From assembly GCA_958447445.1 (NCBI GenBank), contig CAUDAE010000029.1:1-16216 (forward strand): a stretch of 16,216 bases of DNA. Direction: 5' to 3'. This document shows positions 1-7,411 of the stretch, piece after piece. The notes beneath the pieces are model-generated. The model was not told the DNA's origin. It worked only from the letters and a program-made list of their open reading frames with translations, and did no database searches. A program made the position numbers and the translations under genes. Position 1 is the stretch's first letter. The number at the start of each line of letters is the position of its first letter. Source of the DNA: an uncultured Collinsella sp. (GTDB taxonomy: Bacteria > Actinomycetota > Coriobacteriia > Coriobacteriales > Coriobacteriaceae).

Positions 1-533
1 GGGTGGAGCTCGGTGGTCGTAGCAATCTGATAGCTCGAGAGTTCAGCCACAAACCACTCGTTGTGGGCTCGGCCGTCAATCTCGTTGACCGGCGGCTCGC
101 CGATGTTGCCGACAGCAACGCTGGCCTCGCCGGCAGCCTTAAGCAGATAATCAGTCAGCGACGTGGTGGTCGTCTTGCCGTTGGTGCCCGTGATGGCAAT
201 CCAGTTATCGGGCGACAGGCGATAGGCAAACTCGGGCTCACCCATAATCTGGGCGGCATGCTCGCGCCCGGCCTTAAAGAAGCCCGAGAACTCCGAGATG
301 CCCGGGCACGTCACGCATACGTCATAGGCGCCCTCGACCTGTTCGGTCCCATAGACAAACGACGCACCAGCAGCCTCGAGCGCACGCGTGGCGTCATTGG
401 GCTCAGAGGTGCCGCCGCCATACACGGTAACGGCGCTTACGCGCTCGGGATGTGCCAGCGCCCAGCGGGCGACATCGAGACCGGATTTGCCCTGACCCAA
501 AACGAGCAGGCTAAAGACATCAGCAAGAGGCAT
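1..533 (-). CDS. murD: UDP-N-acetylmuramoyl-L-alanine--D-glutamate ligase, 5' part (partial)
   Basis: This gene runs off the left edge of the window; 177 N-terminal residues are visible, beginning MPLADVFSLLVLGQGKSG. MurD is the cytoplasmic ATP-dependent ligase that adds D-glutamate to UDP-MurNAc-L-Ala in peptidoglycan precursor synthesis. The visible part has an N-terminal Rossmann-like glycine motif (GQGKSG). It also has the Mur-ligase P-loop, ITGTNGKTTTT, with the GTNGKTT core at about residues 116-122, followed by GNIGEP and the ELSSYQ motif typical of MurD. The ATG at 533 lies 9 nt after the mraY stop, which suggests translational coupling, because no strong Shine-Dalgarno is present. 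The position after mraY is the standard dcw order. Identity is firm; the C-terminal ligase domain is not visible. Confidence 0.95.
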   Translation of the reverse strand, partial: MPLADVFSLLVLGQGKSGLDVARWALAHPERVSAVTVYGGGTSEPNDATRALEAAGASFVYGTEQVEGAYDVCVTCPGISEFSGFFKAGREHAAQIMGEPEFAYRLSPDNWIAITGTNGKTTTTSLTDYLLKAAGEASVAVGNIGEPPVNEIDGRAHNEWFVAELSSYQIATTTELH

Positions 534-542
534 GAAAGACCA

Positions 543-1562
543 CTATCCCAACTGGAAGAACAGGGCAAGGCCAACGGCACCAAAGGCCGCAGCGATAATC
601 CAAAAACGGATGACGACCTTGGTCTCGGCCCAGCCCTTCTTTTCGAAATGATGATGGATGGGCGCCATAAGGAAGACGCGCTTGTGCGTAAAGTGGAAGT
701 AGACAACCTGAATCATGACCGACAGGGTCTCAACGATAAACAGGCCGCCGATGATGAGGGAGACGACCTCGGTGTTGGTCATGATGGACGTGCAGGCAAA
801 CGCGGCGCCCAGGGCAAGCGAGCCGGTATCGCCCATAAAGATGCTCGCCGGATAGCAGTTGAACCACAGAAAGCCCAAGCAGGCACCGGCACACGCGGTG
901 CAGAAGATGGACAGGTTCACGTCTCCGTGCAAAAACGCCATGGCAGCCATGGCGAGCATGGCAATCATAGAGGTGCCGCCAGCAAGACCATCAAGGCCAT
1001 CGGTCAGGTTCACGGCATTAGAAAGACCGGCGATCATCAGCCAGCAAAAGACAATGTAGAGCCACGGGAACGAAAGGCCGCAGATGGTGGTCGAAAGAAC
1101 ACCGAGGTCAATCGTCAGGTCGCCGGGAAAACGAATCTCGGGGGCGACGCCGCACCAGTTGACGGCGAGCACCGTAAAGGTGACACAGATAATGGTTAGG
1201 CCGATCATCTTGGCATGGGGCGTCAGACCGAGCGAGCGCCCATGCGTAACGGAGGTCAGGTCGTCGATCAGGCCCAGCACGCCGGTCGCCAGCGTGGCGA
1301 GCAGCACGAGCACGAGCTCGGTGGTGAGCTTGCCCATCAGCAGACAGGTCAGCGAGATCGCGACGAGGATGACAACGCCACCCATGGTGGGCGTTCCCTG
1401 CTTAACCAAATGACGCTTGGGGCCGTCGGCACGAACCTGCTGGCCGATACCCTCGACCTTGAGTAGCTTGATCCACCACGGCATGAGCAGCAGCGCAATG
1501 GCAGCGGCGATGCCAAGCCCCAAAAAAGCCTGATACGTGGGATACGAGGGATTGCCGAACAT
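543..1562 (-). CDS. mraY: Phospho-N-acetylmuramoyl-pentapeptide-transferase
   Basis: MraY transfers phospho-MurNAc-pentapeptide from UDP to undecaprenyl phosphate, making lipid I at the inner face of the membrane. The 339-residue protein is of normal family length and is mostly hydrophobic helices. Signatures are DGPKRHLVKQGTPTMGG at 46-62, LIDD at 98-101 (Asp100 and Asp101), NAVNLTDGLDGLAGG at 182-196 (catalytic Asp188), FMGDTGS at 242-248 (Asp245), and APIHHHFEKKGW at 300-311 with the conserved His cluster. All residues expected for Mg2+ and substrate binding are present. The ATG at 1562 follows the murF stop by 3 nt with only a distant AAGG, so translation is probably coupled to murF. murD follows immediately. 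Confidence 0.98.
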   Translation of the reverse strand: MFGNPSYPTYQAFLGLGIAAAIALLLMPWWIKLLKVEGIGQQVRADGPKRHLVKQGTPTMGGVVILVAISLTCLLMGKLTTELVLVLLATLATGVLGLIDDLTSVTHGRSLGLTPHAKMIGLTIICVTFTVLAVNWCGVAPEIRFPGDLTIDLGVLSTTICGLSFPWLYIVFCWLMIAGLSNAVNLTDGLDGLAGGTSMIAMLAMAAMAFLHGDVNLSIFCTACAGACLGFLWFNCYPASIFMGDTGSLALGAAFACTSIMTNTEVVSLIIGGLFIVETLSVMIQVVYFHFTHKRVFLMAPIHHHFEKKGWAETKVVIRFWIIAAAFGAVGLALFFQLG

Positions 1563-1565
1563 GGG

Positions 1566-2990
1566 CTAGCACACACCTTCCACAAAGCGGTCGAGCTCAA
1601 CAAAACGGGAACCCTTGACCAGTACAACATCATGTTTTTCAAGTGCGCCGCCCATGCGGTCAAGCACCTGTTGATAATCGGAAAACACCTGGATGCGGTC
1701 CTCATCCATACCCATCATGCGCGCGGCATCGGCCATAAGCTGGGCCAGCTCACCACCCACGCACGCCAGCATGTCGAGCTTCTTGGCGGCGGCATAGGCG
1801 CCCACGAGCTCATGCATACGAGGAGCCTCATCGCCCATCTCGCCCATCTCGCCCAGGATCGCCATGCGAGACCCCGTGCACGAAAGCGAGCACAGCAGGT
1901 CGAGACCGGCTGCCATGGATTCGGCACTGGCGTTATAGGAATCGTCGATGACGCGGGCACCGCTCTTGGCGCGCTTGATCTCCTGGCGGTGACCGGTGAT
2001 CGTGAGGCCCCTAAAGGCAGCATCGATCTGCTCGGGCGTCACGCCCAGGCGATAGGCAACTGCGGCGGCCTTAACGGCATTTGGGACGGACTGCACGCCG
2101 GGGATGGCAAGCATGGTATCGGTCGTCTCACCCTGGCCAAAATCGAGCGTAAAGACCGGACGGCCCTCGTCATCAACACGAATGTCGCGGGCACGGACCT
2201 CATCATCGTCCGAGACGCCGGCCAGCATCACGTCGATACCAGCAGGCTGGGCGAACGTATCGCGAATGAACGGTGTATAGTCGTCCTCGCCGCCCAAAAC
2301 CAGCAGCGGCAAATAGTCGCCGGCGGCGCACATACCCTGGACAATCTCGGCCTTAGCGCGGGCGATGTTCTCGCGGCTACCCAAAATGCCGATATGAGAG
2401 GTACCAATCTTGCTCACGATGGCAAGGTTGGGATTGGCGGACTGGGACAGGCGCTCAATCTCGTGGAAATGGTTCATGCCCATCTCGAGCACCAGGACCT
2501 CGGTATCGGCCGGAGCGGAAAGCACCGTGAGCGGCATGCCGATCAGGTTATTGAAATTGCCCTTGGTGGCCCAGACACGATAGCGCTTGGCGAGCACGGC
2601 GGCGAGCACGTCCTTGGTCGTCGTCTTGCCGATGGAACCGGTAATACCAACGACCAGGCAGCCAAGCTCCAGGCGATACGCGTGCGCCAAACGCAGCAGA
2701 AACTCCTCGGGATCATCGGTCAGCAGGATGGCGCACCCCTTGTCCTGCGCCAGCGAGACCAGCTCGGCCTCGGGCTCACGCGTCATCACGACGGCGCCGG
2801 CACCCGACTGGACGGCACGGGAAGCAAAATCATTGCCGTCGACGTTTTCACCGGGAAAGGCGACGAAAATCGTCCCTTCCTCGACCTGGCGCGAGTCGAT
2901 AACGCACCCGCGGCATACCCGATCGGCTTCTCCCGTCACGGTTCGGGCCCCTGTTGCGGCCGCGAGGTTGTTGACGGCGATCTCTATCAT
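1566..2990 (-). CDS. murF: UDP-N-acetylmuramoyl-tripeptide--D-alanyl-D-alanine ligase
   Basis: MurF adds D-Ala-D-Ala to the UDP-MurNAc-tripeptide, the last cytoplasmic step of peptidoglycan precursor synthesis. The 474 residues have the three-domain Mur ligase layout. The N-terminal substrate domain carries the DSR motif at 32-34. The central ATPase has the P-loop TGSIGKTTTKD starting at residue 117, then KGNFNNLIGMPLT (143-155) and EMGMNHFHEI. The C-terminal domain contains GHRQEIK and DDSYNAS. The start is well supported by GGGGAG about 5 nt before the ATG. A 127-bp gap separates it from ftsI, where murE sits in many dcw clusters. The motifs, especially EMGM and DDSYNAS, point to MurF rather than MurE. 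Confidence 0.96.
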   Translation of the reverse strand: MIEIAVNNLAAATGARTVTGEADRVCRGCVIDSRQVEEGTIFVAFPGENVDGNDFASRAVQSGAGAVVMTREPEAELVSLAQDKGCAILLTDDPEEFLLRLAHAYRLELGCLVVGITGSIGKTTTKDVLAAVLAKRYRVWATKGNFNNLIGMPLTVLSAPADTEVLVLEMGMNHFHEIERLSQSANPNLAIVSKIGTSHIGILGSRENIARAKAEIVQGMCAAGDYLPLLVLGGEDDYTPFIRDTFAQPAGIDVMLAGVSDDDEVRARDIRVDDEGRPVFTLDFGQGETTDTMLAIPGVQSVPNAVKAAAVAYRLGVTPEQIDAAFRGLTITGHRQEIKRAKSGARVIDDSYNASAESMAAGLDLLCSLSCTGSRMAILGEMGEMGDEAPRMHELVGAYAAAKKLDMLACVGGELAQLMADAARMMGMDEDRIQVFSDYQQVLDRMGGALEKHDVVLVKGSRFVELDRFVEGVC

Positions 2991-3117
2991 TGCAGCTCCC
3001 CTGTAAACCTAATAATGCTATCGGCGTATTGTATCCCAGCGCCGTACATGCGTGGTGCAGGGCATGTGAACACCCTCATATGGGACAACAAACAACGCCC
3101 CAAAGATTGTAACCCCC
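2991..3117 (-). promoter_or_regulatory. Gap between ftsI and murF with a possible internal promoter
   Basis: This 127-bp gap is the longest inside the dcw cluster. On the minus strand it has a TACAAT hexamer (about 3035-3040), but no good -35 at 16-18 nt. It ends in a strong murF ribosome-binding site (AGGGGAG). An internal promoter that reinforces murF, mraY and murD is possible but weakly supported. Confidence 0.25.
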
Positions 3118-4983
3118 CTACTTCGTGTGCGGGATACCCAGCACGTCGAGCGCGTTGGCCATAATGGACTGGAACGGCACCGCAGCGGCATCTGAGCCGC
3201 TCGGCGTTCCGTCGAGCGTGATATAGCACAGCACCTTGGGCGATTGTGCCGGTGCAAAGCCCATAAAGGACGACATGTAGTTCTCCTTGAGGTAGCCGCC
3301 GTTCTCGTCGGCACGTTCGGCCGTACCGGTCTTACCCGCCACGTCATAGCCGTCAACCGCGCCGCCAACGCCCGTTCCCTCGGACACGACCGTCTGCATG
3401 CACGATGTCACCTGGGATGCGGCATCCTCCGAAATCGCGCGCTCGCCTTCGCCCCAGTCCTTCTCGTCGCCTTTGCTGGACTTATAGAAGTGCGGTGTCA
3501 TCATCACGCCGCCGTTGGCGATGCCGCCCACGGCACGTGCGATCTCAATTGGCGAGACGGACAGTGCCTGTCCAAAGCTCATCGAGCCCAGCGTGGCGCC
3601 GTCATACTGGTCACGCTCCTTGACGATACCCAGGCTCTCGCCCGGAAAATCGACACCCGAGCTGTGACCGATGCCCCACTTGTCCACATAGGCGGCAAAG
3701 TCGTCGGCACCGATCTTGCGCCCCACTAGGACAAAGCCCACGTTGGACGAACGGCGCATCATCTCGCGCACATCCATGGTCATGGCATAGTCGCGCTTGT
3801 CGGCATCGGTGACGGTATCGTCGCCCACCTTGATGCTCGCCGGCACCTCAAACGACGTACTCGATCGCACGACGCCCAAGTCGAAGCCGGCGCCCGCCAC
3901 GAGCGTCTTAAAAACCGAGCCGGGCTCGTAGGCGTCGGTGACAAGGCGCAAGTTCATATCCTCGGTCTTGGCGTTTTCCAGATCGGTCTGGTCGTAAGTC
4001 GGATACGAGCAGGCTGCCAAGATCTCGCCTGTCGTAGGATCGGTGACCAGCGCCGAGCCGTTCTTGGCCTTAGTCTTCTCAACTGCCTCTGCCAGGGCAT
4101 CCTCGGCCGCACGCTGGATATTGACGTCGAGCGTCGTCACGATATCAACGCCGTCGACCGCAGCCACCTTTTTATAGGCACCGCCCGCGATATAGCCGCC
4201 GTCCCTCGCGCGCTCGCGTACGAGAGAACCGTTCGTGCCGGTCAGAAGCTTGTTGTATTGCTTTTCGAGACCCGTCAAGCCGTCGTTGTCTACATTCACT
4301 ACACCCAGCACCTGCGATGCCAGATTGCCGTATGGATATACACGCTTCATGGCCTGCTCAAAAAGCACGCCGGGCAGGTTCTTCTTCTCCAGCGCCGCAA
4401 CATCGTCTTCGTCCACCTGGCGCTTGATATACACCCAGGTTCCATCGGACTCGACGAGCTTGCGGCAGGTCTTTTTATCGATTCCAGTTGCCTTGACCAG
4501 CGCCGACACCGTCTTGTCAACATCCTCGACAAGCTGCGGGTTCACGGCGATGTTGCGACATTCGACCGACGACGCCAACACGTTGCCGTTGCGGTCGTAG
4601 ATGGTGCCGCGTTTGGCATAGAGGGTCTGCGCAAGCAGGCGGCGCGCATCGGCACGCTCGCGCAGTTTATCGGCTTCGACAATTTGATAGTCGGCAAGGC
4701 GAAAGACGCCCAAGCCCAAGCCAAGCCCGATGAAGCCCATGACAGCTTTGCGGCGAGGCAGAGGTGCGCCTGTGAGCCATTCGGTCGACGAACTCTTGCG
4801 CGACCTGGTGTTATGCACTTGAGGGCCGCCCGAGCCGCGAAGTCGCGACGCCGGGTCGTTGCCACGGGACTGCCCGACGTTGTAAGATTGCCGACCCGTT
4901 CCTTGATAACCAGAACGTCCCCGCGACGAGGGACGTCCAGAACCGCGGCCCCCATCGGAACCGCGGCGATAGTCATTTGTCAT
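3118..4983 (-). CDS. ftsI: Class B penicillin-binding protein (septal transpeptidase FtsI/PBP3-like)
   Basis: This is the septal peptidoglycan transpeptidase of the divisome, partner of FtsW and of the FtsL/DivIC-type proteins. The 621 residues begin with a basic Gly/Arg/Ser-rich cytoplasmic tail (about 1-78), followed by one membrane anchor (about 80-97). The class B dimerisation domain starts near RGTIYDRNG (125-133). The C-terminal transpeptidase has all three active-site motifs: SVFK at 356-359 (catalytic Ser356), SSN at 412-414, and KTG at 551-553. No PASTA repeats are seen after the transpeptidase domain. The start at 4983 lies 17 nt after the ftsL stop. The position between ftsL and murF supports the septal rather than the elongation PBP. 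The long disordered tail is the only unusual part. Confidence 0.95.
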   Translation of the reverse strand: MTNDYRRGSDGGRGSGRPSSRGRSGYQGTGRQSYNVGQSRGNDPASRLRGSGGPQVHNTRSRKSSSTEWLTGAPLPRRKAVMGFIGLGLGLGVFRLADYQIVEADKLRERADARRLLAQTLYAKRGTIYDRNGNVLASSVECRNIAVNPQLVEDVDKTVSALVKATGIDKKTCRKLVESDGTWVYIKRQVDEDDVAALEKKNLPGVLFEQAMKRVYPYGNLASQVLGVVNVDNDGLTGLEKQYNKLLTGTNGSLVRERARDGGYIAGGAYKKVAAVDGVDIVTTLDVNIQRAAEDALAEAVEKTKAKNGSALVTDPTTGEILAACSYPTYDQTDLENAKTEDMNLRLVTDAYEPGSVFKTLVAGAGFDLGVVRSSTSFEVPASIKVGDDTVTDADKRDYAMTMDVREMMRRSSNVGFVLVGRKIGADDFAAYVDKWGIGHSSGVDFPGESLGIVKERDQYDGATLGSMSFGQALSVSPIEIARAVGGIANGGVMMTPHFYKSSKGDEKDWGEGERAISEDAASQVTSCMQTVVSEGTGVGGAVDGYDVAGKTGTAERADENGGYLKENYMSSFMGFAPAQSPKVLCYITLDGTPSGSDAAAVPFQSIMANALDVLGIPHTK

Positions 4984-5000
4984 ACTCAGCTACCGTCTTG

Positions 5001-5471
5001 CTACTGAGCGGTCGCGGTCGCGTTGGCGCCCGCGGCTGCATCCTGCGAAAAGTCAAGTGTAACGCTCTCGCTGGGCTCCACCATGCCATAAGCGCCCGCA
5101 AGGTCGCGAATGCGCGTGTCGGCGCCATAGACCGAATGCATGACCTCCAGGTCGGAGCTCTCATCGGTCGCCTTTTCGAGCGTGCTGGTAAGCTCGGCGT
5201 TGCTGTTGAGCACCTGGGCCGTAACGCCGGCGAGCGCCACGCGGGCGACGCCGATCGTCATGAAGATAGCCGCAATGATGCAAAACGTTTTAAGAACGCT
5301 CATGAAAACCGGGCTTACCGCCTGGTTTGCCTGACGGCCCGCGCCCGTGTAGACATCAAAGCGCGGCGCGCGCTGCTCACGGGGAGCAACGGGGGCCTGC
5401 GGCGTCTCACGATAGGCGGGCATGGCGTTCATATCATAGGCGAGTGCTGCGCTTGAAGTGTTGTAGCCCAT
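5001..5471 (-). CDS. ftsL: FtsL-like cell division protein (bitopic, coiled coil)
   Basis: This 156-residue bitopic protein sits exactly where ftsL lies in dcw clusters, between rsmH and ftsI. FtsL proteins bridge the early and late divisome and activate the FtsW-FtsI synthase. The predicted layout is a Pro/Gln/Arg-rich cytoplasmic segment (1-55), a single membrane helix (about 58-82), then a short helical region beginning near LNSNAELTSTLEKATDESS. Next comes IRDLAGAYGMVEPSE (121-135), which resembles the conserved FtsL/DivIC ending in which a helix is followed by a G-M-V-x-P turn. The tail is Ala-rich. The ATG at 5471 is supported by GGGAGG about 9 nt upstream. FtsL sequences diverge strongly, so the assignment rests on topology, the terminal motif and context. 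A DivIC-like or merely coriobacterial name would also fit. Confidence 0.78.
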   Translation of the reverse strand: MGYNTSSAALAYDMNAMPAYRETPQAPVAPREQRAPRFDVYTGAGRQANQAVSPVFMSVLKTFCIIAAIFMTIGVARVALAGVTAQVLNSNAELTSTLEKATDESSDLEVMHSVYGADTRIRDLAGAYGMVEPSESVTLDFSQDAAAGANATATAQ

Positions 5472-5561
5472 GATATGCCGCCTCCCATCCCGAGTACGTT
5501 GGTAGTGTGTTTAAGCTTCGTTTATGGTGCGAGCGGGAGGTCCAATATCGCGCGGTCGCGC

Positions 5562-6527
5562 CTACAGACGCTGCGCCACGCGGATTTTGGCTGATCTCGC
5601 CCGAGGGTTGCGCTCAACCTCATCAGGCTGGGCAACCAAGGGTTTGCGGGTGATGACCTTGAGTATCGGCACGTTGCCGCACACGCACACCGGAATCTCC
5701 GGCGGACACGTGCACCCCTGGCTCATCTCCTTAAAGTGGTTCTTTACGATACGGTCCTCGAGCGAGTGATACGAGATGACGCAGATACGTCCGCCCGGGT
5801 TGAGCCACCTGGTGGCGGCATCAAGCCCTTGTTCGAGCACATCGAGCTCGTGATTGACCTCGATGCGAATGGCCTGGAAACTTTTCTTGGCCGGGTGTCC
5901 GCCATGCCGACGAGCGGCAGCCGGGATACCCGCCTTGATGATCTCGACAAATTGGCCGGTGGTTTCGATCGGTTCTTGCTCGCGGCGGCGCACGATCTCG
6001 CGCGCGATCTGCGAGGCGAACTTCTCTTCGCCGTAGACGCGTAGAATCCGGGCGAGGTCGTGTTCGTTATAGGTGTTGATGACCTCAGCTGCGTTTAAGG
6101 TGTTATTACCCGGATCCATCCGCATGTCCAATGGGGCGTCCTCGTTATACGAAAAGCCCCTGCCAGGGATATCGAGTTGCGGTGACGAAACGCCCAAATC
6201 GAACAGGAAGCCATCGACCCCGGGCACCTCGGCCGAGCAAAGAAGCTCGTCCAAGTCGCCGAAGTTGCCCTTCAGCAGCTGGTGCGGAACGCCGGGAACC
6301 TCGCGGTCCAGACGGGCGCCAGCGGCCTCGAGGGCCATGTCGTCCTGATCGACGCCGAGCAAAAGGCCCGTCTCCCCCACCTGCGCGGCCATCTTTACCG
6401 AATGGCCGGCACCGCCAAGGGTGCAATCGCAGACAACGGAGCCGCTCTTTAGCCGCAGCGACTCAAGCACTTCGCCGAGCATGACAGGTTCATGCCGATA
6501 TTCTTGTGTCAAGATCCCACGCTCCAT
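5562..6527 (-). CDS. rsmH: 16S rRNA (cytosine(1402)-N(4))-methyltransferase
   Basis: RsmH (formerly MraW) methylates N4 of C1402 in the 16S rRNA decoding centre using S-adenosylmethionine. The 321-residue length is normal. Motifs are YRHEPVML (10-17), the SAM-binding DCTLGGAGHS (34-43), GVDQD (58-62), FDLGVSSPQLD (109-119), RGFSYNEDAPLDMRM (123-137), FQAIRIEVNHEL (217-228) and ISYHSLEDRIVK (251-262). A four-cysteine segment, GCTCPPEIPVCVCG (271-284), looks like a possible metal site and is common in Gram-positive RsmH. The ATG at 6527 follows the mraZ stop by 20 nt. The mraZ-rsmH order is one of the most conserved gene pairs in bacteria. Confidence 0.97.
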   Translation of the reverse strand: MERGILTQEYRHEPVMLGEVLESLRLKSGSVVCDCTLGGAGHSVKMAAQVGETGLLLGVDQDDMALEAAGARLDREVPGVPHQLLKGNFGDLDELLCSAEVPGVDGFLFDLGVSSPQLDIPGRGFSYNEDAPLDMRMDPGNNTLNAAEVINTYNEHDLARILRVYGEEKFASQIAREIVRRREQEPIETTGQFVEIIKAGIPAAARRHGGHPAKKSFQAIRIEVNHELDVLEQGLDAATRWLNPGGRICVISYHSLEDRIVKNHFKEMSQGCTCPPEIPVCVCGNVPILKVITRKPLVAQPDEVERNPRARSAKIRVAQRL

Positions 6528-6547
6528 CCGTTACCCGTGCCTTGCCC

Positions 6548-6982
6548 TTACGAGAAGAAGAGGTCCAGCAGGGCCTCATCGTCATCGTCCTCATCGGCCG
6601 CGGCGCGATCCCAAACCTCAAGGTGGTCGTAGTTGCCCACAACCGTGACCTCGCGGTCGAGGTTCGCCTGCTTGCGGAGAGACTCGGAAAGACCGATACG
6701 ACCGGCGCTGTCCACGTCCATCGACGTGGTGCGCTTGTTGATCGCCCTCATGAGCTTCTGGTCATTAATGTCACGCGGGTTAAAACCCTCGTGGCCCTCA
6801 CGACCCGCGAAGAGTCCTTCGACCCACTTATCGAAGGCCTCGGCAGAGAACACGTACAGAGCATCGACATCCAGGGCTTTGAACACGCGAACGTGCTCTC
6901 CAAGCTCCTCGCGAAGGGGTGCAGGCAGGGACAGACGACCTTTTGCATCGAGATTGCGCTCGTATGCACCAGTCATTCCCAT
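6548..6982 (-). CDS. mraZ: Transcriptional regulator / division cluster protein MraZ
   Basis: MraZ is the first gene of the dcw cluster and in characterised species binds its own promoter through tandem repeats. The 144-residue protein carries the two AbrB-like MraZ domains, each with the DxxxR signature: DAKGR at 12-16 and DSAGR at 91-95. The start is well placed: GGGGAGG ends 6 nt before the ATG at 6982. Met3 is a possible alternative start, closer to the usual family N-terminus. The C-terminus is a short acidic tail (EDDDDEALLDLFFS). A promoter and TGGGG repeats lie directly upstream, which fits autoregulation; regulation itself is inferred from E. coli and mycoplasma work. Confidence 0.96.
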   Translation of the reverse strand: MGMTGAYERNLDAKGRLSLPAPLREELGEHVRVFKALDVDALYVFSAEAFDKWVEGLFAGREGHEGFNPRDINDQKLMRAINKRTTSMDVDSAGRIGLSESLRKQANLDREVTVVGNYDHLEVWDRAAADEDDDDEALLDLFFS

Positions 6983-7020
6983 GTGCGCCCTCCCCTCGGT
7001 TACTCAGATGGCACGTACGC

Positions 7021-7070
7021 GGGGAACCACCCCGCCTGTCGACGTCATCAATAATATGGGGAACCGCCCC
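7021..7070. repeat. Two copies of a 13-bp GGGGAACCRCCCC repeat
   Basis: GGGGAACCACCCC lies at 7021-7033 and GGGGAACCGCCCC at 7058-7070, 37 bp apart start to start. Each is a partial palindrome with GGGG/CCCC ends. One copy fills most of the -35/-10 spacer of the mraZ promoter and the other lies in the leader just after the likely start site. Confidence 0.6.
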
Positions 7071-7079
7071 ATTTTTCAA
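7051..7079 (-). promoter_or_regulatory. mraZ (dcw cluster) promoter
   Basis: On the minus strand there is a -35 TTGAAA (7074-7079), a spacer of exactly 17 nt, and a -10 TATTAT (7051-7056). Each hexamer matches the vegetative sigma consensus at five of six positions. Transcription would start near 7044, giving a leader of about 60 nt. This is the best promoter in the window and is placed to drive mraZ and the rest of the dcw genes. Confidence 0.7.
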
Positions 7080-7113
7080 CACCTTTCCCCACCCCTTCCC
7101 CCACCCCGCCCCA
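7067..7113 (-). promoter_or_regulatory. Candidate MraZ operator: TGGGG repeats
   Basis: On the minus strand TGGGG occurs starting at 7113, 7103, 7091 and 7071. The first two are 10 nt apart, and the last two are 20 nt apart with a TGTTG half-match at 7081 between them. In E. coli MraZ binds TGGGN repeats with a 10-nt period upstream of mraZ. Here the repeats overlap the -35 region and the spacer, a position suited to repression. The phase breaks between 7103 and 7091 (12 nt). Confidence 0.5.
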
Positions 7114-7159
7114 CCACTCCACTCACCATATATTGCAAAACACCCCCAAGCATATGTTC

Positions 7160-7183
7160 GAAAACACAATATGTTGTGTTTTC
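7160..7183. repeat. Perfect AT-rich palindrome (operator-like)
   Basis: Arms GAAAACACAA and TTGTGTTTTC are perfect 10-bp inverted repeats around a TATG centre. The stem is too AT-rich and lacks a flanking U-run, so it is not an intrinsic terminator. It looks more like a binding site for a dimeric regulator, about 80 bp upstream of the mraZ -35. Confidence 0.5.
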
Positions 7184-7341
7184 AGCAAAGGCGTGATGCC
7201 ACCTGTAGAACCACACCCGCGAACCTCAACCTTCAAGTTGACCTTGAGGCGATTTTTACGTCCCTTTACATGCCGTTCACATCGCCCCCAAACTCCCCCA
7301 CACAAGGCACGTGCGGCCCACCACCGCGACGCCAAGTGGCG

Positions 7342-7411
7342 AAAAATGGGACGGGCCCCAGATTGCCCATGCGCGCGCAAAAGCACGCCGCGGCAATCTG
7401 GAGCCCGTCCC
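7342..7411 (-). terminator. Rho-independent terminator of pyrG-xerD
   Basis: Arms of 20 nt (7348-7367 and 7392-7411) pair with a single mismatch around a 24-nt loop that can itself form a small GC hairpin. On the minus strand the stem is followed by ATTTTT (7342-7347). It lies 34 nt after the xerD stop. There is no U-run on the plus side, so it acts on minus-strand transcripts. Confidence 0.85.
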
